Source: Allobacillus salarius
GTDB lineage: Bacteria > Bacillota > Bacilli > Bacillales > Alkalibacillaceae
Length of the DNA: 64,000 nt
NCBI RefSeq assembly: GCF_007559425.1
Contig: NZ_VMHE01000002.1
Span: forward strand, 178,298-242,297
Direction: 5' to 3'
The notes beneath the pieces were generated by a model. It saw only the letters and a program-made list of their open reading frames with translations. It did not search any database and was not told the origin of the DNA. Shown in pieces: positions 36,994 through 47,794 of the stretch. The position numbers were made by a program, and so were the translations under genes. Numbering within the stretch: position 1 is the first letter of the stretch; each line of letters begins with the position of its first letter.

Positions 36994-39705
36994 ATGATGG
37001 TAGACAATAATGCTTTTAATGCCAAGAAACAATTTGAATTGAATGGCAAAACGTACAATTATTATCACATGAAAGCATTGGAAGAAAAAGGTCTAGGAAA
37101 GATCTCTGAATTACCTTTTTCAATCCGTGTCCTACTTGAATCTGTATTGAGACAGTATGATGGACACGTCATCAAGGATGAGCATGTTGAAAAATTAGCT
37201 CAGTGGGTGAAAGGTGAAAAAGTGGATGTTCCATTTAAACCTTCACGTGTCATTTTACAAGACTTTACAGGTGTTCCAGCTGTAGTAGATTTGGCTTCTT
37301 TGCGTAAAGCAATGGTAGATATGGGTGGAAGTCCTGACCAAATTAATCCAGAAGTACCTGTAGATCTAGTAATTGACCACTCCGTACAAGTAGATGCTTA
37401 CGGTACACCTGATGCACTTCGCGTTAACATGGAAATGGAATTTGACCGTAACATGGAGCGTTATGAATTCTTGCATTGGGCTCAGAAAGCTTTTGACAAC
37501 TACCGCGCTGTTCCACCAGCAACAGGTATTGTTCACCAAGTAAACTTAGAGTACCTAGCAAACGTCGTTCATGAAATCGAAAAAGATGACGGTACGTATG
37601 ACGCATTCCCTGACACTTTATTCGGTACTGACTCACATACAACGATGATCAACGGTCTAGGTGTACTAGGCTGGGGTGTCGGTGGTATTGAAGCTGAAGC
37701 AGGAATGTTAGGTCAGCCTTCATATTTCCCAGCACCTGAAGTAATCGGTGTTAAACTAACAGGTGAATTCCCAGAAGGTGCAACTGCAACTGACTTAGCA
37801 CTAAAAGTTACACAAGTGCTACGTGAGAAAAACGTTGTTGGTAAATTCGTAGAATACTTCGGAGATGGCTTAACGTCTATGCCACTTGCTGACCGTGCAA
37901 CGATCTCCAACATGGCACCTGAATATGGTGCGACATGTGGTTTCTTCCCAGTTGATGAAGAAGCACTTAAATATTTACGTTTGACAGGTCGTTCAGAAGA
38001 GCATATCGCTCTTGTAAAAGAATATTTACAGAAAAACGATCTATTCTATACACCGAATCAAGAAGATCCTAAATTCACAGACTTAGTTGAAATCGATCTT
38101 TCTGAAATTGAGCCAAATTTATCTGGACCAAAACGTCCTCAAGATTTGATTAGACTTTCAGACATGAAACAATCATTCAACAAATCTCTAACTGCTCCAC
38201 AAGGTAACCAAGGGTTCGGATTGAGTGATGAAGAGGTTGCTAAAGAAGCTGTCGTTAAATTTAACGATGGTACTGAAGCAACAATGAAAACTGGTGCATT
38301 GGCGATCGCAGCAATTACATCTTGTACAAACACGTCTAACCCACATGTTATGTTAGGTGCTGGTTTACTTGCGAAGAATGCTGTTGAAAAAGGATTAAAT
38401 GTTCCTGCGTATGTAAAAACTTCATTGGCGCCAGGTTCAAAAGTTGTAACAAACTACCTTGAAAATTCTGGTTTGATGGAATACTTAAACCAGTTAGGAT
38501 TTAACTTGGTTGGTTACGGATGTACAACTTGTATCGGAAACTCTGGTCCATTATTGCCAGAAATTGAAAAAGCAATTGCTGATTCTGACTTAACTGTTGC
38601 TTCTGTTCTTTCTGGTAACCGTAACTTTGAAGGACGTATCCACCCACTTGTGCGTGCGAACTACTTGGCTTCACCACCATTAGTTGTTGCATATGCACTT
38701 GCTGGTACAGTTGATATTGATTTGATGAATGAACCATTAGGTCAAGATCGCGAAGGAAACGATGTATTCTTTAAAGATATCTGGCCAGCATCTGATGAAA
38801 TTCAGAAACAAATTGATGCAGTTGTCACACCGGAAATCTTCCGTAAAGAATATGAATCAGTTTTCAATTCCAACGAAAAGTGGAATCAAATTGAAACAAC
38901 GGATCAGCCGTTATATGATTTTGATGAGAATTCAACGTATATTCAAAATCCACCATTCTTTGAAAACATGGCGAAGGATCCAGAAAGTATCAAACCACTT
39001 AATGGACTACGCGTCATCGGTAAGTTTGGTGACTCTGTAACAACAGACCACATCTCACCAGCTGGTGCTATTCCAAAAGATATGCCAGCGGGTCAGTATT
39101 TGATGGAAAAAGGTGTTTCACCACGTAACTTTAACTCTTACGGTTCTCGTCGTGGTAACCATGAAATTATGATGAGAGGTACATTCGGAAATATCCGAAT
39201 TCGTAACGAGATTGCTAACGGAAAAGAAGGCGGGTATACAACGTACTGGCCAACCGGAGAAGTTATGCCTATTTATGATGCAGCTATGCGTTACCAAGAA
39301 GATGGTACAGGCTTAGTTGTAATAGCGGGTAGTGACTACGGAATGGGAAGTTCACGTGACTGGGCTGCCAAAGGTACAGATCTACTAGGTATTAAAACGG
39401 TAATTGCTGAAAGCTTTGAGAGAATTCACCGTTCAAACTTAGTGATGATGGGTGTATTGCCACTTCAGTTCCAAAAAGGTGACACAGTAGAATCTCTTGG
39501 TCTTACTGGTAAAGAAACAATGGATGTCGACATCCGCGAAGACATTAAACCAGGAGGGCTCGTTAAAGTAACTGCTACTGATGAAGACGGCAAGAAAACT
39601 GAATTCGAAGTCGTTGCACGTTTCGATAGTGACGTTGAGTTAGATTATTACCGTCATGGTGGTATCCTACAACTCGTGTTACGTAAAAAACTAGAAACAG
39701 TGTAA
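36994..39705 (+). CDS. citB: Aconitate hydratase
   Basis: 903 residues of the AcnA/IRP1 type. Iron-sulfur ligands are in [10 protein letters not shown] and [11 protein letters not shown]; the C-terminal swivel domain has [16 protein letters not shown]. It interconverts citrate and isocitrate and in bacilli also binds RNA when the cluster is lost. Two in-frame ATGs (36994, 36997) both fit AAGGGGG. Codon usage is that of a highly expressed gene. I could not identify a clear CcpC box upstream. Confidence 0.97.
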   Translation: MMVDNNAFNAKKQFELNGKTYNYYHMKALEEKGLGKISELPFSIRVLLESVLRQYDGHVIKDEHVEKLAQWVKGEKVDVPFKPSRVILQDFTGVPAVVDLASLRKAMVDMGGSPDQINPEVPVDLVIDHSVQVDAYGTPDALRVNMEMEFDRNMERYEFLHWAQKAFDNYRAVPPATGIVHQVNLEYLANVVHEIEKDDGTYDAFPDTLFGTDSHTTMINGLGVLGWGVGGIEAEAGMLGQPSYFPAPEVIGVKLTGEFPEGATATDLALKVTQVLREKNVVGKFVEYFGDGLTSMPLADRATISNMAPEYGATCGFFPVDEEALKYLRLTGRSEEHIALVKEYLQKNDLFYTPNQEDPKFTDLVEIDLSEIEPNLSGPKRPQDLIRLSDMKQSFNKSLTAPQGNQGFGLSDEEVAKEAVVKFNDGTEATMKTGALAIAAITSCTNTSNPHVMLGAGLLAKNAVEKGLNVPAYVKTSLAPGSKVVTNYLENSGLMEYLNQLGFNLVGYGCTTCIGNSGPLLPEIEKAIADSDLTVASVLSGNRNFEGRIHPLVRANYLASPPLVVAYALAGTVDIDLMNEPLGQDREGNDVFFKDIWPASDEIQKQIDAVVTPEIFRKEYESVFNSNEKWNQIETTDQPLYDFDENSTYIQNPPFFENMAKDPESIKPLNGLRVIGKFGDSVTTDHISPAGAIPKDMPAGQYLMEKGVSPRNFNSYGSRRGNHEIMMRGTFGNIRIRNEIANGKEGGYTTYWPTGEVMPIYDAAMRYQEDGTGLVVIAGSDYGMGSSRDWAAKGTDLLGIKTVIAESFERIHRSNLVMMGVLPLQFQKGDTVESLGLTGKETMDVDIREDIKPGGLVKVTATDEDGKKTEFEVVARFDSDVELDYYRHGGILQLVLRKKLETV

Positions 39706-39720
39706 AGATAACTATAAAAC

Positions 39721-39760
39721 AAACCCGAAAGTCACATTGATGACTTTCGGGTTTTATTTT
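39721..39760 (+). terminator. Intrinsic terminator after citB
   Basis: AACCCGAAAGTCA pairs perfectly with TGACTTTCGGGTT, followed by TTATTTT. Confidence 0.9.
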
Positions 39761-39813
39761 GCGTTAGATAATCGTTAGAAACTACATACTTCACAGTTTT
39801 GTTGTCTTCCAAG

Positions 39814-39843
39814 TTACTGATAAACCATTTCTTTTGATATGAT
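39814..39843 (+). promoter_or_regulatory. Possible SigA promoter of the yneN-type gene
   Basis: TTACTG at 39814-39819 and TATGAT at 39838-39843 with an 18-base spacer. Confidence 0.45.
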
Positions 39844-39894
39844 GGAATAAAATGATCGATATTCGTTTACATGAATAGAGGAGGAAGCCCCTAG

Positions 39895-40473
39895 ATGTTG
39901 GTCAAAAGACTAATCGCACTTAGCGTCATCATTACACTGAGCGGAGTAATTATATTTAATATTCTCGAAGATAACAAGAGTAATCAAAATGATCCTGAAG
40001 ATGGAATGATGTACATTCAGCCAGAAGGAATGGAAGTGGACACAACGGATATTGAAGTCGGTGATGTACCGCCGAATTTCCAGTTAAAAACGTTGGATGG
40101 ACAAACAAAACAATTGCAGGATTTTAAAGGTAAAAAGGTTTTCGTGAATTTCTGGGCAACATGGTGCCCACCTTGCCGTAAAGAAATGCCTCATATGCAA
40201 GAAATTCAAGACAAGTATGAAAATGTAGAGATCGTTGCGGTGAATGCGTTGCACTCCGAGACATCCGTTGAAAAAGTTCGTGAATTCGTTGAGGAAAGAG
40301 AACTTACCTTTCCAATTCTATTAGACGAATCTGGAGAAGTAACGTTGCGTTATCAGGCGATGAGTATGCCCGTCACTTATTTTGTGAATTCTGAAGGTGT
40401 CATTCAACTTCCTAAAAAAATTGGTCCGATGACTTATGAAGAGATGGAAGAAAAAATAAAACAACTAGATTAA
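39895..40473 (+). CDS. yneN: Membrane-anchored thioredoxin-like thiol-disulfide protein (TlpA/ResA family)
   Basis: 192 residues: an N-terminal membrane anchor (about 5-22), a short acidic linker and a TlpA-type thioredoxin domain with active site WCPPC (Cys91, Cys94) and the cis-proline segment SMPVTYFV. It would act outside the membrane, probably re-reduced by CcdA. The gene order citB-yneN-tlp matches B. subtilis. AGAGGAGGAAG precedes the ATG. Confidence 0.88.
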   Translation: MLVKRLIALSVIITLSGVIIFNILEDNKSNQNDPEDGMMYIQPEGMEVDTTDIEVGDVPPNFQLKTLDGQTKQLQDFKGKKVFVNFWATWCPPCRKEMPHMQEIQDKYENVEIVAVNALHSETSVEKVREFVEERELTFPILLDESGEVTLRYQAMSMPVTYFVNSEGVIQLPKKIGPMTYEEMEEKIKQLD

Positions 40474-40498
40474 GTATAAATAATCAATAATTGGACAA

Positions 40499-40536
40499 TT
40501 CTACATAGTAGATGCAAATCGAAAATCTATGTAGAA
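40499..40536 (+). promoter_or_regulatory. Perfect inverted repeat abutting the fbpB-like ribosome binding site
   Basis: TTCTACATAG (40499-40508) and CTATGTAGAA (40527-40536) are perfect complements around an 18-base loop. There is no T tract, and the right arm ends in the ribosome binding site GAAAGGAAG. It may be an operator or a translation-control hairpin rather than a terminator. Confidence 0.5.
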
Positions 40537-40551
40537 AGGAAGTTATGATGG

Positions 40552-40698
40552 ATGCGAAGAAATAACCAATTATCTTTCCAAACACTGATCCAACAAGAAA
40601 AGGATCGGATTATGAAAGATCCGAAAGAAATTGATAAAATTTATGACAGGTTGGATAAAAAATTTGAAGTGATCAAACAACCAAGCCCTAATGCATAA
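40552..40698 (+). CDS. FbpB-family small basic protein
   Basis: 48 residues: MRRNNQLSFQTLIQQEKDRI followed by MKDPKEIDKIYDRLDKKFE, matching the Fur-regulated basic protein FbpB pattern (basic start, short helices, DP-x-x-x-x-K-I). In B. subtilis FbpB helps the small RNA FsrA during iron starvation. Start ATG at 40552 follows GAAAGGAAG by about 10 bases; two closer ATGs at 40545 and 40548 are in another frame that stops after six codons. I see no clear Fur box. It sits between yneN and tlp. Confidence 0.75.
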   Translation: MRRNNQLSFQTLIQQEKDRIMKDPKEIDKIYDRLDKKFEVIKQPSPNA

Positions 40699-40754
40699 TA
40701 ATTACCTATTCTGACAAACCTACTCAATGAAATAAAATTAAGGAGAGTGGTTTC

Positions 40755-40988
40755 GTGTCAGATAGACATTCAAATCCAGATGATCGTTCAGATAATGTAG
40801 AGAGATTACAGGAAAATATCCAGCATACAATTCAAAACTTTAGAGAAGCAGAAGCATCTATGGAAACAGCTACTGACGAAGAGAAGGAACAAATTAGGCT
40901 AAAGAACGAACGAAGAAAAGAGTCCATTGAAGCTATGAGAGAAGAAGTGCGAGAAGAACATGCGTATCAACAACGGTTAGAAGATTAA
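40755..40988 (+). CDS. tlp: Small acid-soluble spore protein Tlp
   Basis: 77 residues, highly charged and helical: NPDDRSDNVERLQENIQHTIQNFREAE is the Tlp signature. It is a minor spore-core protein, expected to be made in the forespore. The start is GTG at 40755 with AGGAGAG upstream. A strong terminator follows. A SigG promoter was looked for but not convincingly found. Confidence 0.92.
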   Translation: MSDRHSNPDDRSDNVERLQENIQHTIQNFREAEASMETATDEEKEQIRLKNERRKESIEAMREEVREEHAYQQRLED

Positions 40989-40998
40989 ACTGATGTTT

Positions 40999-41041
40999 TA
41001 CCCCGGGCAGAGAAACTACTTTCTGTGTCCGGGGTATTTTC
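40999..41041 (+). terminator. Intrinsic terminator after tlp
   Basis: TACCCCGG pairs with CCGGGGTA and the inner CAGA with a TCTG; ATTTTC follows. Confidence 0.8.
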
Positions 41042-41199
41042 TACAGACAAAGATTAAATCTACTTAATTTACATAACGTTTATTACGTAAACTAGTTTGT
41101 GTTATGTCTCTTAATCAGAGAACTAATCTTTCATCGATGCCGATTTACCAAAAAATATGATACGATAAGATAAGAGAGAAATGGAAGGGAGAAACAACG

Positions 41200-41619
41200 A
41201 TGGTTATCAATGAAACAGACGTTACAGTACGTTATCAAGAAACTGATCAAATGGGTGTTGTTTATCATTCGAATTATTTTGTCTGGTTTGAAATTGGACG
41301 AACACGATTAATCGAACAATTAGGGTTTGATTATATAGCAATGGAAGAAGAAGGTATTCTAGCACCAGTCATAGACATACAAGCCTCATATAAAACACCG
41401 GTGAGATATGGTCAAACAGCTAGAGTAGAGACGAAAATAGCGGAATACAATGGTTTTCGTGTAACTTATTCTTATAAAATATTTACAGAAGATAATCAGT
41501 TGTCTGTTACTGGTACATCGACCCATGTTTGCGTCAAAAAATCGAATTTTAGACCAATTTCAATAAAAAAACATTTCCCTGAGTTACATGAGACTTATCT
41601 AAATGCGATGGAGTCGTAA
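41200..41619 (+). CDS. yneP: YneP, acyl-CoA thioesterase of the YbgC/4HBT family
   Basis: 139 residues with a hot-dog fold. The active-site region is YQETDQMGVVYHSNYFVWFEIGRTRLIEQLG, with the conserved Asp (TDQMG) and HSNY. It hydrolyses short acyl-CoAs in homologues. GAAGGGAGAAA precedes the ATG. The next gene starts 4 bases after its stop. Confidence 0.9.
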   Translation: MVINETDVTVRYQETDQMGVVYHSNYFVWFEIGRTRLIEQLGFDYIAMEEEGILAPVIDIQASYKTPVRYGQTARVETKIAEYNGFRVTYSYKIFTEDNQLSVTGTSTHVCVKKSNFRPISIKKHFPELHETYLNAMES

Positions 41620-41622
41620 CAG

Positions 41623-41955
41623 ATGGCATTTGGAATTAAGAGAGAAGAGCTTGTTCAGTGGAAAAAAGACGTAGAAAACGGCAAAATTGCATTTCTAACA
41701 CATTATTGGGTGGATGAACGGTTTCCTACAATGAAAACAGTTACGAAGGTTGGTTGCTGTGATGTAGAAAAGCTAGTGGCATGGGGAAAGAAACATGGGT
41801 TGAAGCGAGAGTGGATTGATTTTCATGAAAAATATCCTCACTTTGATCTCATCGGAAGTTTTCAAAAAGATATCTTGAAAGCAGAAGGTATGCTTGAACA
41901 ATTACATCGATTTAAAATAATAAAAAGCTGTTCCTTTCATCTTAATGGTAGGTGA
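41623..41955 (+). CDS. yneQ: YneQ family conserved protein
   Basis: 110 residues beginning MAFGIKREELVQWKKDVENGKIAFLTHYWVDERFP (split: the first 20 are the diagnostic part), with WGKKHGL and IDFHEKYPHFDLIG. The family has no known function to me. Unusually, the last dozen codons run through the left arm and loop of the terminator at 41925, so the C-terminal tail (KSCSFHLNGR) is probably not under functional selection and may reflect a lost earlier stop codon. Confidence 0.87.
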   Translation: MAFGIKREELVQWKKDVENGKIAFLTHYWVDERFPTMKTVTKVGCCDVEKLVAWGKKHGLKREWIDFHEKYPHFDLIGSFQKDILKAEGMLEQLHRFKIIKSCSFHLNGR

Positions 41956-41970
41956 AAAGAACAGCTTATT
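41925..41970. terminator. Terminator overlapping the end of yneQ, serving yneQ and yidD
   Basis: AAGCTGTTC and TTTCA pair with TGAAA and GAACAGCTT (one bulge on each side), flanked by A and T rich ends. The yneQ stop codon lies inside the hairpin. Confidence 0.75.
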
Positions 41971-42000
41971 TCATTTGCATTTACGCTGGAATACGACAAT

Positions 42001-42243
42001 TTATGAATGATTCGATTTTTCCTGTTTCTTCAAATCTGGTACAGGATCGAAACCACCAGGATGAAAAGGATGACATTTTAAAATCCGCTTTATACTTAAA
42101 TAAAGGCCTTTAAATGCTCCAAAACGCTGGATCGCCGTTAAGCTAAATTCAGAACATGTAGGTTGAAACCTACAAGATGGTCCAAGAAGTGGAGAAATCC
42201 ACTTCCGATACAATTTGACAAGACCAATCAATAGATGCTTCAT
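42001..42243 (-). CDS. yidD: Membrane protein insertion efficiency factor YidD
   Basis: 80 residues: [27 protein letters not shown] and [15 protein letters not shown] form the YidD signature with its conserved cysteines. It is a membrane-associated helper of YidC-dependent insertion. The ATG at 42243 (MKHLLIG) follows AGAAGG by 10 bases; an upstream TTG is less likely. It starts 21 bases after folE2 and is probably in the same transcript. Confidence 0.92.
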   Translation of the reverse strand: MKHLLIGLVKLYRKWISPLLGPSCRFQPTCSEFSLTAIQRFGAFKGLYLSIKRILKCHPFHPGGFDPVPDLKKQEKSNHS

Positions 42244-42264
42244 GCATAACAAACCTTCTCATCT

Positions 42265-43185
42265 TTATTTCTTACGTTTATCATAAGTGATTGAAGCGAC
42301 CGCGTCATGTAAATGGATGGATTCTTCATTGACACATTGAACGTAGAACTTTTCGATCATGTCAAGTTCATAAAGGTCCGCAGCTACAAGACGAACCATA
42401 TCTTCTACAAAACGTGGATTTTCATAAGCTTGCTCCGTAACCATTTTTTCGTCTGGTCGTTTTAAAACAGGATGTATCCTAGCACTGGCATTAGATTCTG
42501 CCGCTTCAAGTAATAAAACTTTCCAGTCTGTTTGACTTTCATCAAAATCTTCGGCAAGTTCTACTTCCATTTTCATGTTTCCTCGTTGGTTATGGGCACT
42601 ATACTCACTAATTTCCTTAGAGCAAGGACATAGAGTTGTTACTTTACCAGAGAGCCCAACAGTTACTTGATGATGATCTTGCTCATCATAGCGTACGTGA
42701 ATCCATGCATCTGCATGATTCATTCCTGCCATATCAGTATACGGTGCTTTACGTTCAAAGAACCAAGGAAATTCAACTTTTACTTCTGCATCTTTTTGCT
42801 CAAGTCGATCTTTTAAGTCACGTGTGAATTGCTTTAAAGATTCAATGCTTAAGGTGAACCCTTCACTGTGATAATGATGCAATTGTTCAGTAAACCGACT
42901 CATGTTTGTGCCCTTTGAATCTTGTGAAATAGAAGAGGCAAAGTAAAACGTTCCAATGGTCGTTTGTGTCTCAGGTGTCATTGAACTAGCAATTTTGATT
43001 GGATGTTTCACATTCGAAATACCAACTGCATCTAATTCGAATAAGAAATTTTGCTTTGTATTTTGTAAATCTTTCATTTTTTCTTTTTCATGAGGTTTTG
43101 TTCGAGGTCCTGGTGGTACAGAACCAAATAATTTATGTCTTTCTTCTTTAGTAGGAAGTTGTTTTAGATTGTATGAGTTGTCCAT
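42265..43185 (-). CDS. folE2: GTP cyclohydrolase FolE2 (type IB)
   Basis: 306 residues of the metal-flexible GTP cyclohydrolase IB family that opens folate synthesis. The catalytic cysteine region is TLCPCSKEISEYSAHNQRG. The ATG at 43185 is chosen because AAAGGGG is 7 bases upstream; the longer reading to 43230 covers the leader. In B. subtilis folE2 is zinc-starvation induced through Zur, but no Zur-box-like palindrome is visible here. Confidence 0.94.
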   Translation of the reverse strand: MDNSYNLKQLPTKEERHKLFGSVPPGPRTKPHEKEKMKDLQNTKQNFLFELDAVGISNVKHPIKIASSMTPETQTTIGTFYFASSISQDSKGTNMSRFTEQLHHYHSEGFTLSIESLKQFTRDLKDRLEQKDAEVKVEFPWFFERKAPYTDMAGMNHADAWIHVRYDEQDHHQVTVGLSGKVTTLCPCSKEISEYSAHNQRGNMKMEVELAEDFDESQTDWKVLLLEAAESNASARIHPVLKRPDEKMVTEQAYENPRFVEDMVRLVAADLYELDMIEKFYVQCVNEESIHLHDAVASITYDKRKK

Positions 43186-43235
43186 ATCTAGATCCCCTTT
43201 CTGGTCAAAGCAATCATGCTGTAACCACAACCTCT

Positions 43236-43265
43236 AGTATACATGAATTGAAAGGGTTGTTTCAA
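43236..43265 (-). promoter_or_regulatory. SigA-type promoter of folE2-yidD
   Basis: On the minus strand TTGAAA (43265-43260) and TATACT (43241-43236) are 18 bases apart, just after the capA-family stop codon. Confidence 0.6.
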
Positions 43266-43266
43266 T

Positions 43267-44460
43267 TTATTGAACCGTTTCAAAACCTGTCGGAAAGTCA
43301 ACTTGATCAGTGAATGATTGTAAATGATTGATGGTGTCTTTGTAAATTTGATCGGAATTTTGTAAGCCATATTGACCAGCCTCTGACAGGGGGACAATTT
43401 TGAAGTCCCGATTATTTCCTGAGTAATTATACGTAGGAATCATTTGAGCGTCAGACACTTGATAGTTCATTTCATTGTTTAACCTTTTCTTTGTGAGTTT
43501 AATTTGTGAAATCACACCAATGTTTCGTTCAAGACCTTTTTGATTGGATAAAAAGTTACCTAGCGAATACATAACGAATCGGTCATGACCATCTTGGCTA
43601 GAAATCCAATCTACAGGTTGCAACACGTGGGGGTGATGGCCGATAATAACATCTGCACCATTACTTGTGAGTAGGTCAGTTAAATAAATTTGTTCATCAT
43701 TAGGCAGTGGTTCGTATTGTGCGCCAAAATGCATACTGACGACGATGAAATCTGTCTTATCTCGTAATTTTTCTATATCTGTTAGTATTTTTTCTTGATC
43801 AATATAATTAACTAAGTAATCCTTACCGTCCGGAACAGGAATCCCATTCGTTCCATACGTATAAGAAAGGAAGCCGACTGATATATCCTTTTTTGTTAGG
43901 ATGCGGGGTGTGTTTCGGTCTTCTTCATTGCGGTAAGAGCCTACATATTCTATACCGATTTCGTTCAAATAGTTTGTCGCATTCATGATCGCTTGCTCAC
44001 CACGGTCTAACGTATGATTATTTGCCATGGATACGATATCTACACCGACATATTGGAGTGCATCCGCTACTTCATACGGTGAATTAAATGAAGGATATGA
44101 CGAGAGTCCGAGTTCAGTACCACCTAAAATCGTTTCTTGATTAGCAATCGTTATATCTGCATTTTCAATTAAAGATTTTACCGGTTCGAACATCGGCTTG
44201 AAATTATACCCATCTGCTGTTTTAGCATCATCATAAACCGGTTGATGAACGAGTATATCACCGATTGCGTTTAAAGTGATGGATGTTTCATAGTTTGGTT
44301 TGTTCTTTGATGAAAGTTTCGAATAACGAACTTCTTCATGTGCTTCAGGTTCAAAGGATGATTCTGCATCCTGATCGGATGGCACAGGCAAGAACAATAA
44401 AACAAGAATGACTACTAAAAGAATACCAACAAACACCTGATATGCTTGATTTTTCTTCAC
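43267..44460 (-). CDS. CapA-family (poly-gamma-glutamate synthesis type) membrane-anchored phosphoesterase-like protein
   Basis: 397 residues: an N-terminal membrane anchor (about 7-26), an acidic linker and a CapA/PGA_cap domain with metal-site motifs AIGDILVHQP, ANQET, MANNHTLDRG, VSMHFGAQYEPLP and IIGHHPHVLQ. The fold is a calcineurin-like phosphoesterase acting outside the cell. No pgsB/pgsC partners are nearby, so a role in polyglutamate capsule is not supported here. The start is GTG at 44460 with AGAGGTGAA upstream. The gene follows plsY on the same strand. Confidence 0.88.
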   Translation of the reverse strand: MKKNQAYQVFVGILLVVILVLLFLPVPSDQDAESSFEPEAHEEVRYSKLSSKNKPNYETSITLNAIGDILVHQPVYDDAKTADGYNFKPMFEPVKSLIENADITIANQETILGGTELGLSSYPSFNSPYEVADALQYVGVDIVSMANNHTLDRGEQAIMNATNYLNEIGIEYVGSYRNEEDRNTPRILTKKDISVGFLSYTYGTNGIPVPDGKDYLVNYIDQEKILTDIEKLRDKTDFIVVSMHFGAQYEPLPNDEQIYLTDLLTSNGADVIIGHHPHVLQPVDWISSQDGHDRFVMYSLGNFLSNQKGLERNIGVISQIKLTKKRLNNEMNYQVSDAQMIPTYNYSGNNRDFKIVPLSEAGQYGLQNSDQIYKDTINHLQSFTDQVDFPTGFETVQ

Positions 44461-44506
44461 TATATATTCACCTCTTATCGTCCTTTATTCCCATTCCTTA
44501 CGAACA

Positions 44507-45088
44507 TTAAAGCCATGTAATTTTCGGTTCCGTTTTATTCTTGATTCGTTTGATGTTATCCGTGTGACGATAGATGACAAAAATCGTTAATAACATCGTT
44601 ACGATAATCAAGCCGATATGTTTCATAAATAGTGCAACAATAACTGCGACTACCCCTGTGAGCATGGATGACAGGGAAACGTATTTGGATAGCTTCAAGA
44701 AGACGAAAAATGAAACAAAAATAATAGCAAACAATAATGGGCTAACTCCGAGAAGCACGCCACCAGAAGTGGCTACAGCCTTGCCGCCTTTAAACTTCGC
44801 GAATAATGGGAACGAATGTCCGATTACCGCAAACGCACCAACAATTAATGGTTCTAACTGTGCGGCGAAGAGATAGACAAGCACAACAGCAGCTGTTCCC
44901 TTTAATATATCCAAAATGGTTACAGCCAAACCAGCTTTCCATCCGAGTACACGAAACGTATTGGTGCCCCCTAGATTACCACTGCCGTGTTCACGAATGT
45001 CCGTTTGATAAAAGGTTTTACCGATTACCAAACTGAACGGAATTGACCCTAAAAAATATGCAATAATAGAAAATATAACATAGTCCAT
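44507..45088 (-). CDS. plsY: Glycerol-3-phosphate acyltransferase PlsY
   Basis: 193 residues with five membrane helices. The catalytic loops read [25 protein letters not shown] and a C-terminal RHTDNIKRI. It moves acyl groups from acyl-phosphate to glycerol-3-phosphate, the first step of phospholipid synthesis. It is divergent from yneT as in B. subtilis (yneS-yneT). GGGAGAG precedes the ATG. Confidence 0.96.
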   Translation of the reverse strand: MDYVIFSIIAYFLGSIPFSLVIGKTFYQTDIREHGSGNLGGTNTFRVLGWKAGLAVTILDILKGTAAVVLVYLFAAQLEPLIVGAFAVIGHSFPLFAKFKGGKAVATSGGVLLGVSPLLFAIIFVSFFVFLKLSKYVSLSSMLTGVVAVIVALFMKHIGLIIVTMLLTIFVIYRHTDNIKRIKNKTEPKITWL

Positions 45089-45235
45089 TGAAACTCTCCC
45101 TTTACCAATAAATTTGGTACATGTATCTTGTTAGGTAGTAAATAGCATTACTATCTGTCTTTAAGACCTAGTATTATTTTATCAGAATTAACGACAATAA
45201 AGAAGATGCAATTAAGGATGTCACTATCTGATTAG

Positions 45236-45264
45236 TTGAGAATAATCTCGAAAAAAGCTATTCT
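45236..45264 (+). promoter_or_regulatory. SigA-type promoter of yneT
   Basis: TTGAGA at 45236-45241 and TATTCT at 45259-45264 with a 17-base spacer. Confidence 0.55.
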
Positions 45265-45296
45265 AATAGGTAAGAAGTACAAAGGAGTGAACGGAT

Positions 45297-45713
45297 ATGC
45301 GCAATCCTTCAAATGAAACGTTAAAAGATATTTTACAGAATTCCAAAACCATCGCTGTCGTCGGTCTATCTGACAAGCCAGAAAGAACGTCGTATCAAAT
45401 AGCAAAAATTATGCAGGAGAATGGATATCGAATCATTCCTGTGAATCCTACAGTCGATGAAGTGCTCGGTGAAAAAAGTTATCCGACACTAGCTGAAGTA
45501 CCAGAGTCAATTGATATCATCAATGTATTCAGACGATCTGAATTTCTTCCAGATATCGCTAAAGACGCAATCAAAACCGATTGCAAAATCTTCTGGGCTC
45601 AATTAGGTGTAGAAAATGAAGAAGCTTATGATATATTGAAAGAACATGATTTTACCGTCATAATGGACCTATGCATTAAAGTTGTACATGCTGTACAAAT
45701 TGGAAATTCTTAA
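45297..45713 (+). CDS. yneT: YneT, CoA-binding domain protein
   Basis: 138 residues with a Rossmann-type CoA_binding domain: IAVVGLSDKPERTSYQIAKIMQ, NPTVDEVLGEKSYPTLAEVP and IDIINVFRRSEF. It may act in acyl-CoA metabolism; no direct role is known to me. AAAGGAGTG precedes the ATG and a hairpin follows. Confidence 0.92.
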   Translation: MRNPSNETLKDILQNSKTIAVVGLSDKPERTSYQIAKIMQENGYRIIPVNPTVDEVLGEKSYPTLAEVPESIDIINVFRRSEFLPDIAKDAIKTDCKIFWAQLGVENEEAYDILKEHDFTVIMDLCIKVVHAVQIGNS

Positions 45714-45724
45714 CCTTTTGGTTG

Positions 45725-45752
45725 AAATCTCTGCTCTCTTGCAGGGATTTTC
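45725..45752 (+). terminator. Intrinsic terminator after yneT
   Basis: AAATCTCTGC pairs with GCAGGGATTT (one wobble pair) and a short T tract follows. Confidence 0.7.
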
Positions 45753-45830
45753 TGTTTCTATCGTGAAATGTACAGAGAACAATTAGTGAAAATAAGAACA
45801 GATGAGTTGTTTTGGAAGGGAGTTATTTGA

Positions 45831-47783
<1,953 letters not shown>

Positions 47784-47794
47784 GAGTGAACAAA

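Noticed and set aside
40692..40722. SigG promoter for tlp (TGCATA ... CAAACCTA)
   Set aside because: The -35 is good but the -10 needs an extra base to fit CATNNTA; not convincing.
43267..44460. CapA-family gene as evidence of a polyglutamate capsule operon
   Set aside because: The synthetase genes pgsB/capB and pgsC/capC are absent from the surroundings; the CapA fold alone is widespread.
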